64,000 nt of DNA from an uncultured Lachnospiraceae bacterium (GTDB lineage Bacteria > Bacillota > Clostridia > Lachnospirales > Lachnospiraceae), in contig CALWBQ010000049.1 in assembly GCA_944376125.1 (NCBI GenBank), forward strand, positions 1 through 64,000, read 5' to 3'. This document shows positions 58,157-64,000 of this stretch, piece by piece (the stretch's first letter is position 1; every line of letters begins with the position of its first letter). The position numbers were made by a program, and so were the translations under genes. The notes under the pieces are model-generated. The model had not been told where the DNA came from. It ran no database searches and saw nothing but the letters and a program-made list of their open reading frames with translations.

Positions 58157-59995
58157 TCAGATCGAAATCAGATGGTAGGGGATCTGATTTGCCGTCAGCA
58201 TCTGGGCTTCTCTCTGGTGGCAGGTAAAAATGATTGTCTGTCCTGGATAAGCATCTACCAGCCACTTGAGGGCTGTCTTCAGGCGTTCGTCGTCGTAAAG
58301 GACAAAGCTGTCGTCAAAGATCAGGGGCAAAGGATCATCGCCCTTCTGAATCAATTTGGCGGCTGCAAGGCGGAGGGCCAGATAGACCTGATCCATTGTG
58401 CCGCTGCTGACCTGCTCTAAGGGCACCAGCTTAGTTTTGGTATTCATAAACACATGGAGGTTTTCATCCACGCTCATGCTGTTGTAAACGCCTCCAGTAA
58501 TGCAGTCGATCAGGTGGGAAGCCTCTTTATTCAGATAGAGGCCAAAGGAATCCCGTATTGTCGTGGACAGATTGGTCATGGTCTCTTGGGCAAGGTCGAT
58601 GGCGGCGATCTCCTGGGAAAGACGCTCATTCTCGGCCAGAGTGGCGCGCAGAGCCTCGGCCTGAGTCTTGCAGTTGGCCAGCCGCTCCAGCTTTTGTTCC
58701 AGCTCCCACTGAGTGCGCTGCTGCTGCTCGATAATCTCCATGCAGGCTGTCTGCTGGGCCTGGAGGTCATCCAGTTCTTTTGCCAGGATTTTGGCAGTCT
58801 CTTCTGACTTTATCAGGGCGGCGCACAAACGCCGGTACTCACCCATCCGCTGGCAGAAGGCATTCATGGCTTCCTGAGAGATGGAGCTGTCCCCCAGGTG
58901 GCGGGAAAAGATTTCCTGAAGGAGCTTTGTGCTATAGTTCAAATCTCGTTTTACACCTTTATTCTGCAGGGCGGCTATGATGCCGGCAGCCAGAAAGACC
59001 AGGCTCAATCCGCCTGAGACAGCGGCTGCTGGAAATGGAACAGAAGAAAACTGATCGGAGAGGGCGAGAAATCCGCATGCGCTTCCGCAGAGGATGGCGG
59101 CGATAAAGGCCAGGGCGATGCAGATTTTCCGGGATTTTTTTGAGGCGGATATTTTTGCAGATTGATAGCGGGCGTAAATAATACGCGCTTCATCCTCATA
59201 CTGGAGAATGGACGATTCCGAGGTGAACTGATTCCCTGACAAAAGCTGCTGTCCCCGGGCAATCTTCTGGAGCAGGTCTTCTTTCTCCTGCTGCTTTTCC
59301 AGGATGGTCTGGGCTACATGATCCCTCTTTTTTCGATAATCGGCCAGATGATTTTCGTATTCCGGCGAGGAGATGGCTTTCTCAATATTGCGGATTTCAC
59401 TTAACAGGGCAGTGTAGCTTCTGGCGGCCTCCGGAACCATCTGATTTTCGTAGGCTTTCCGCTGAGCCTTTAAAAAGGCGGTGGCTTTCGTAATATTCAG
59501 AGCCAGATTTCCCGAGGTGTTCAGATTGGCAATGTAATTCCGAAGCTCCGCAACCATGCCGGCCTCGGTGGCGCTCTTTAACTGGCCGATACTGATGGTA
59601 TTGTTATAGGCTGTCTCGCTCAGGCCGTTGAGCAGGCTGTCCATAAAAGCCTTTGTGGGTTCGATCTGGCGCCCGGCCGTCTCATCTACAATAGAGAGTT
59701 CCCGGCTGTTCTGGAAATTTCGTTCGATTCTGTAAATATGGCCGCCCTTCTCCAGCCGGAGGCGCCCCTCAAAGGACGCCTTGTTCTCCCAGGGAAGAAA
59801 GCGGCTGTAGGTATCTGTGCGGGCAGCCCGCCCCCGCTGGCGTTCGATTCCGAAAAGCATGGATCGGATAAAGGTGTGCAGGGTAGACTTGCCAGCTTCA
59901 TTTTTTCCATATACGATATTTAAGCCATCCTGAAAGGCAACCGTCCGATCGTGGAGTTTTCCGAAACCGCCGATATAAAGATCTAAAAGTTTCAT
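58157..59995 (-). CDS. SbcC/YhaN-like AAA ATPase
   Basis: This 612-residue protein is an SMC/Rad50-like ATPase with the P-loop 'GKNEAGKSTLH' (about residues 34-44), a central coiled coil interrupted by two adjacent hydrophobic helices (about 290-345), and a C-terminal 'LEQVSSGTMDQVYLALRLAAAKL' signature plus Walker B 'LPLIFDDSF'. Bacillus YhaN is near 960 residues, so this is a short version with reduced coiled-coil arms. It forms a nuclease complex with the SbcD/YhaO-like gene, whose stop is 3 bases upstream. Confidence 0.9.
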   Translation of the reverse strand: MKLLDLYIGGFGKLHDRTVAFQDGLNIVYGKNEAGKSTLHTFIRSMLFGIERQRGRAARTDTYSRFLPWENKASFEGRLRLEKGGHIYRIERNFQNSRELSIVDETAGRQIEPTKAFMDSLLNGLSETAYNNTISIGQLKSATEAGMVAELRNYIANLNTSGNLALNITKATAFLKAQRKAYENQMVPEAARSYTALLSEIRNIEKAISSPEYENHLADYRKKRDHVAQTILEKQQEKEDLLQKIARGQQLLSGNQFTSESSILQYEDEARIIYARYQSAKISASKKSRKICIALAFIAAILCGSACGFLALSDQFSSVPFPAAAVSGGLSLVFLAAGIIAALQNKGVKRDLNYSTKLLQEIFSRHLGDSSISQEAMNAFCQRMGEYRRLCAALIKSEETAKILAKELDDLQAQQTACMEIIEQQQRTQWELEQKLERLANCKTQAEALRATLAENERLSQEIAAIDLAQETMTNLSTTIRDSFGLYLNKEASHLIDCITGGVYNSMSVDENLHVFMNTKTKLVPLEQVSSGTMDQVYLALRLAAAKLIQKGDDPLPLIFDDSFVLYDDERLKTALKWLVDAYPGQTIIFTCHQREAQMLTANQIPYHLISI

Positions 59996-59998
59996 GGG

Positions 59999-61069
59999 TC
60001 AGCTCCTTTCGTCCGTTGTGTGCAGAAGCGCATTAATTCCATAGTAAAGGGCTTTCTTTTCGACAGGACTCATCTCTTCTTTCTGGAGGGCCTGGATAAA
60101 AAATCCGATCATATCACTGGGATGCTCTGCAAATAAAGCTGAAAAATCATACTGAGGCTCTGATTCATCGACCAGCTCAACGATCCGAAACCGTGAGGTC
60201 AGAATATCCAGATCAAAAGTAATATCTGGATCTCTCATGCCCCGGATTCGGAACCGATAAATATTGCTGCTTCCGCGCTTTTGGATTTCCTGAGAAATGC
60301 TGGAGGCAAGCTCCGTATTGGTGGTGGCTGGTGTAACGTTGACAGCAAGGGAGACATACTGAGCGCGGGCGATAGGGACAAATTCCAGGGCTGTGACTCG
60401 ATGGGTCAGAGGGTTGATCTCACCGTAATAGAAACCGTGGGGCCCGAGCTCCGTCTTGTCCAGAGGCTCAGGAGAACCGCAGTAAGCCGCCTTGCCCTCC
60501 AGCACCAGTTCTGGCTTGTGAATGTGGCCAAGAGCGATGTAGGAGAAGGGGGAGGCGGCGAGGACGGCCCGGTCAATCGGCAGGTGGCTGGCATCGCCGC
60601 CGTGGGCCATCAGAATCTGGATGCGGCCATTATCGGGGATTTGAAGCTGTCCCAGCTTGTCTTCCCGCATCTCGGCAGTGGTGTAGCTGAATCCATAGAC
60701 TTCTGTGTTCAGGCGCTCAAAATACACGGAATCTAGTTCCGCATTTGTGAGATAGGTTACATTTGGACACCAGGAAAAGCTGAAGATGGCAGAATTAGCT
60801 CTCAGCCGGTCATGGTTGCCGGCAATGATTATGACCTGGACGCTGGGGATGGTAGAGAACAGGTAATTGACTTCCTTTAAGTCCCGAACCAGAGGCTGGC
60901 GGTGAAAGAGATCACCGGAAATAAAGAGAAAATCGACATCCCGGTCCCTGGCCTGGCGGATAATCTCCTGGAAGGTTTCTTTGATGGCCTGGGCCCGCTC
61001 CTGGCCCCACGGTTTATCGCTGTCCGGAGTCATGCCCCAGTGGACATCGGCGGTGTGGATAAATTTCAT
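59999..61069 (-). CDS. SbcD/YhaO-like DNA repair exonuclease
   Basis: This 356-residue metallophosphoesterase starts at ATG 61069 behind GGAGG; a second ATG 15 bases upstream is too early. The metal-binding motifs of Mre11/SbcD are present: 'HTADVHWG' (Asp, His), 'FISGDLFH' (Asp) and 'IAGNHDRL' (Asn, His, Asp), with 'MAHGG' and 'ALGHIHKPEL' further on. It is the nuclease of the pair with the ATPase above and probably processes damaged DNA ends. The two genes form one operon, three bases apart. Confidence 0.93.
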   Translation of the reverse strand: MKFIHTADVHWGMTPDSDKPWGQERAQAIKETFQEIIRQARDRDVDFLFISGDLFHRQPLVRDLKEVNYLFSTIPSVQVIIIAGNHDRLRANSAIFSFSWCPNVTYLTNAELDSVYFERLNTEVYGFSYTTAEMREDKLGQLQIPDNGRIQILMAHGGDASHLPIDRAVLAASPFSYIALGHIHKPELVLEGKAAYCGSPEPLDKTELGPHGFYYGEINPLTHRVTALEFVPIARAQYVSLAVNVTPATTNTELASSISQEIQKRGSSNIYRFRIRGMRDPDITFDLDILTSRFRIVELVDESEPQYDFSALFAEHPSDMIGFFIQALQKEEMSPVEKKALYYGINALLHTTDERS

Positions 61070-61082
61070 AGACGGAACCTCC

Positions 61083-61114
61083 AAAAAAAGCTGCTGCAGA
61101 TGCGCAGCAGCTTT
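61083..61114 (-). terminator. Terminator of asnS
   Basis: On the minus strand AAAGCTGCTGC pairs with GCAGCAGCTTT around a 6-base loop, followed by a T-run of seven. It lies just before the SbcD-like gene. Confidence 0.9.
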
Positions 61115-61129
61115 GGGCAGACTGATCAG

Positions 61130-62521
61130 TTACAGATCACAGTTATTAACCGTTCTGGGGAAGGGGATCACATCACGGATGTTGGACATACCGGTCAGAT
61201 ACATGACACAGCGCTCAAAGCCCAGCCCAAATCCTGCGTGGCGGGCAGAGCCATATTTCCTCAGATCCAGATAGAAGCTGTAGTCCTCTTCTTTAAGCCC
61301 CAGCTCCCTCATGCGGGCTAAGAGTTTATCGTAGTCATCCTCTCTCTGGCTGCCGCCGATAATTTCGCCGATGCCGGGAACCAGACAGTCCACGGCGGCT
61401 ACTGTTTTCCCGTCAGGATTCAGCTTCATATAAAAAGCCTTGATCTCTTTGGGATAGTCGGTGACAAACACAGGCTTTTTGTAGATCTGTTCGGTCAGAT
61501 AGCGCTCATGCTCTGTCTGCAGATCACAGCCCCAAAATACTTTGTAGTCAAAGTTGTCATTATTTTTTTCCAGGATCTCCACAGCCTCAGTGTAAGTAAT
61601 GCGGGCAAACTCAGAATTTAAGATTCCGTTCAGACGCTCCAGGAGGCCCTTGTCCACAAACTGATTAAAGAAATTCATCTCCTCCGGAGCATGCTCCAGA
61701 ACGAAGCGAATGATGTACTTTAACATTCCCTCAGCCAGGTCCATATCATCATCAAGATCGGCGAAAGCGATCTCCGGCTCAATCATCCAGAATTCAGCTG
61801 CATGGCGGGTTGTGTTGGAATTTTCCGCGCGGAAGGTAGGGCCGAAGGTGTAGATGTTGCGGAAAGCCATGGCATAGGTCTCACCGTTTAACTGGCCGGA
61901 AACAGTCAGATTGGTGGGCTTATTAAAGAAGTCCTTGGAAAAATCGACGGTTCCGTCAGGATTTTTCGGGACATTGGCCAGATCCAGGGTGGTCACCTGG
62001 AACATCTCGCCGGCACCCTCACAGTCGCTTCCGGTGATGAGGGGCGTATGGACATAGACAAAATCCCTCTCCTGGAAATACTGGTGAATAGCGTATGCGA
62101 TCAGAGAACGAACCCGAAATACTGCCTGGAAGGTATTGGTTCTGGGACGCAGGTGAGAGATCGTGCGGAGAAACTCAAAAGAGTGGCGTTTTTTCTGCAG
62201 AGGGTAATCCGGAGCGGATGGCCCCTCAATCTGGATCTCTGAAGCCTGGATCTCAAAGGGCTGCTTGGCATTTGGAGTTGCAACCAGGGTTCCCTTTACA
62301 ATGATGGCAGAGCCCACATTTAATTTAGAAATTTCTGCAAAATTTTCCATGGTGTCATGGTATACAACCTGAAGGGTCTCAAAAAAAGTTCCGTCACTGA
62401 CGACGATAAAGCCGAAAGATTTGGAATCTCTGACGCTCCGGACCCAGCCGCCTACGGAAATTTCCTGGTCAAGATAGGCATCCCGGTTTTTATATAACTC
62501 TCTTACGGTAACTAAATCCAT
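61130..62521 (-). CDS. asnS: Asparaginyl-tRNA synthetase
   Basis: This 463-residue class II synthetase charges tRNA-Asn with asparagine. The N-terminal OB-fold anticodon domain ('[23 protein letters not shown]') is followed by motif 1 ('[28 protein letters not shown]'), motif 2 ('[27 protein letters not shown]', with TFRAE) and motif 3 ('[15 protein letters not shown]'). The His-rich '[10 protein letters not shown]' is typical of AsnRS rather than AspRS. The ATG follows AGGAGATATT. No T-box leader is visible in the upstream 353 bases. Confidence 0.97.
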   Translation of the reverse strand: MDLVTVRELYKNRDAYLDQEISVGGWVRSVRDSKSFGFIVVSDGTFFETLQVVYHDTMENFAEISKLNVGSAIIVKGTLVATPNAKQPFEIQASEIQIEGPSAPDYPLQKKRHSFEFLRTISHLRPRTNTFQAVFRVRSLIAYAIHQYFQERDFVYVHTPLITGSDCEGAGEMFQVTTLDLANVPKNPDGTVDFSKDFFNKPTNLTVSGQLNGETYAMAFRNIYTFGPTFRAENSNTTRHAAEFWMIEPEIAFADLDDDMDLAEGMLKYIIRFVLEHAPEEMNFFNQFVDKGLLERLNGILNSEFARITYTEAVEILEKNNDNFDYKVFWGCDLQTEHERYLTEQIYKKPVFVTDYPKEIKAFYMKLNPDGKTVAAVDCLVPGIGEIIGGSQREDDYDKLLARMRELGLKEEDYSFYLDLRKYGSARHAGFGLGFERCVMYLTGMSNIRDVIPFPRTVNNCDL

Positions 62522-62808
62522 TATAATATCTCCTTTTTGCAGTCAGTATTCGGACTGGTATAATTAAAGTTGATTATACTGTATTTTTTCTGGTGATTCA
62601 AGGGTTTGAGGGATTTTTTTGCATAGTCCAGGAAAGAAGGACGGCATTTCGTCTCAATGCCGGCACAGCCGTGGGAAAAAGACAAAGATATTTTGTGTGT
62701 CTTTCTCTCGCAATACACAATATATTGTAAAAAGTAGAACATTTTGAAAATTATGGAAATAAATGTCGGAAAATGCACAAAAAATACAATGTAAAATGAA
62801 TGAATTTG

Positions 62809-62837
62809 TTCACTATTTATGAAAAGTATGGTATAAT
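62809..62837 (+). promoter_or_regulatory. Promoter of glgC
   Basis: TTCACT, a 17-base spacer and TATAAT precede the glgC start by about 38 bases. The rest of 62522-62808 is AT-rich, and I see no hairpin or riboswitch in it. Confidence 0.65.
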
Positions 62838-62874
62838 GTCTTTATAACTAAATTTAACAGCAAGAGGTGATAAC

Positions 62875-64000
62875 GTGATTAAGAAGGAAATGATTGCCAT
62901 GCTTTTGGCTGGCGGACAGGGAAGCCGTCTGGGCGTCCTTACCCAGAAAGTGGCAAAGCCGGCGGTATCATTCGGGGGAAAGTACCGCATTATTGATTTC
63001 CCACTGAGCAATTGTATTAATTCCGGGGTTGATACAGTAGGTGTTCTTACACAGTATCAGCCATTACGTTTGAACTCCCATATCGGGATCGGAATTCCGT
63101 GGGATCTTGACCGCAATGTCGGGGGTGTTACAGTGCTGCCGCCTTACGAGAGGAGCAAGGGCAGCGATTGGTATACCGGCACGGCCAACGCGATCTATCA
63201 AAATCTTGAATATATGGAGAGCTACAATCCAGATTACGTTCTGATTTTGTCAGGCGACCATATTTATAAGATGGATTACGAGGTCATGTTAGATTACCAC
63301 AAGGCGAACAATGCAGATATCACCATTGCTGCCATGCCGGTTCCCATAGAGGAAGCCAGCCGATTCGGGGTTGTGATTACAGATGAGAATAACCGGATCA
63401 CTGAATTTGAGGAGAAGCCTCCTGTACCCAGGAGCAATCTGGCGTCTATGGGTATTTATATTTTTACCTGGCCGGTATTGAGGGATGCCCTGATTAAAAT
63501 GAAGGACGAGCCGGGATGCGATTTTGGAAAGCATATTATCCCGTACTGCCATGGAAAGGGCGACAGAATCTTTGCCTATGAATACAATGGATACTGGAAA
63601 GATGTCGGCACTCTTGGCTCCTACTGGGAAGCAAATATGGAGCTGATTGATATTATACCGGAATTCAATCTGTACGAGGAGTACTGGAGAGTCTACACCA
63701 AGAGCGACATTATCCCGCCCCAGTACATTTCTTCTGATTCTGTGATTGAAAAGAGCATTATCGGCGAGGGAACAGAGGTCTATGGTGAGATTTATAATTC
63801 CGTTATCGGTGCCGGCGTTACGATCGGAAAAGGTGCAGTGATCCGAGATTCTATCATTATGAAGGGGACTGTGATTGAAGAAGGTGCGGTGATCACCAAA
63901 GCGATTGTGGCAGAGGATGTGCGGATCGGAAAGAATGCCCAGTTGGGCGTAGGGGAATACGCCCCCAGCAAATACGATCCTAAGGTATATCAGTTCGACC
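62875..64000 (+). CDS. glgC: Glucose-1-phosphate adenylyltransferase, 3' partial
   Basis: The frame opens at GTG 62875, 4 bases after AAGAGGTGA, and runs off the window (about 375 codons visible). It makes ADP-glucose for glycogen synthesis. The N-terminus reads '[15 protein letters not shown]', the canonical nucleotidyltransferase P-loop, followed by '[23 protein letters not shown]', 'DHIYKMDY', 'FEEKP' and '[17 protein letters not shown]'. The last part is a left-handed beta-helix ('[30 protein letters not shown]'). GlgD and glgA genes usually follow but lie beyond the edge. Confidence 0.95.
   Translation, partial: MIKKEMIAMLLAGGQGSRLGVLTQKVAKPAVSFGGKYRIIDFPLSNCINSGVDTVGVLTQYQPLRLNSHIGIGIPWDLDRNVGGVTVLPPYERSKGSDWYTGTANAIYQNLEYMESYNPDYVLILSGDHIYKMDYEVMLDYHKANNADITIAAMPVPIEEASRFGVVITDENNRITEFEEKPPVPRSNLASMGIYIFTWPVLRDALIKMKDEPGCDFGKHIIPYCHGKGDRIFAYEYNGYWKDVGTLGSYWEANMELIDIIPEFNLYEEYWRVYTKSDIIPPQYISSDSVIEKSIIGEGTEVYGEIYNSVIGAGVTIGKGAVIRDSIIMKGTVIEEGAVITKAIVAEDVRIGKNAQLGVGEYAPSKYDPKVYQFD

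Noticed and set aside
62522..62874. Possible T-box riboswitch upstream of asnS
   Set aside because: The minus-strand leader was scanned for the GGGTGGNACCGCG T-box core and for the terminator/antiterminator pair. Neither is present.
1..64000. CRISPR arrays, rRNA genes and replication origins
   Set aside because: No regularly spaced direct repeats, no 16S/23S signature and no iteron cluster or DnaA-box cluster were noticed on reading.

Overview
The window looks like a gut-type Firmicute of the class Clostridia, most likely family Lachnospiraceae. This is judged from protein flavour, AGGAGG-type ribosome binding sites, moderate GC, and a heavy load of carbohydrate transporters and glycoside hydrolases. 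No rRNA, complete tRNA or CRISPR array was seen.

Bases 1 to about 10519 look like the right end of an integrative element. They hold a cut-off glycine-zipper membrane protein, a YARHG-domain membrane protein, a DUF932 protein, a RadC remnant, a 15-codon hydrophobic ORF, a YqaJ exonuclease plus Rad52-type annealing protein, a DUF5688 protein, a small serine recombinase, and an AAA/DUF4143 ATPase with a decayed second copy. The element appears to end in a 25-base copy of a tRNA 3' end (probably tRNA-Cys), followed by that tRNA's expected terminator.

From 10.7 to 20.5 kb is a locus for unsaturated uronate oligosaccharides. It has a membrane-bound AraC-type regulator, two permeases and a lipoprotein of a CUT1 ABC importer, a GH88 hydrolase, a D-2-hydroxyacid dehydrogenase, an AP-endonuclease-fold sugar isomerase and a cupin. 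From 20.7 to 27.7 kb is an ascorbate/galactitol-type PTS locus with two DeoC-type aldolases, a short-chain dehydrogenase and a PRD regulator. From 28.5 to 32.2 kb are two secreted PL10-type pectate lyases behind a clear promoter and palindromic operator. From 33.2 to 38.3 kb, on the minus strand, lies a second, galactitol-like PTS operon with its own PRD regulator and a TIM-barrel-like enzyme.

From 38.4 to 43.4 kb come housekeeping genes (COG0523 GTPase, TSCPD protein, mtnN, pgi) and the deleted remnant of a group II intron. From 43.4 to 52.2 kb is a second glycan locus. A GntR-type regulator whose effector domain is a solute-binding protein is divergent from GH116, an ABC importer and GH32. 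The intergenic region carries back-to-back promoters and two copies of one operator. From 54 to 58 kb is a LysR-flanked sugar-acid dehydratase plus APC permease. The window closes with a YhaO/YhaN-like nuclease-ATPase pair, asnS, and the start of glgC.

The genes form a coherent plant-polysaccharide catabolic region. Secreted lyases make unsaturated oligosaccharides, lipoproteins and permeases import them (neither importer has its own ATPase gene), GH88, GH116 and GH32 cut them inside the cell, and the two PTS systems bring in further sugars or polyols.
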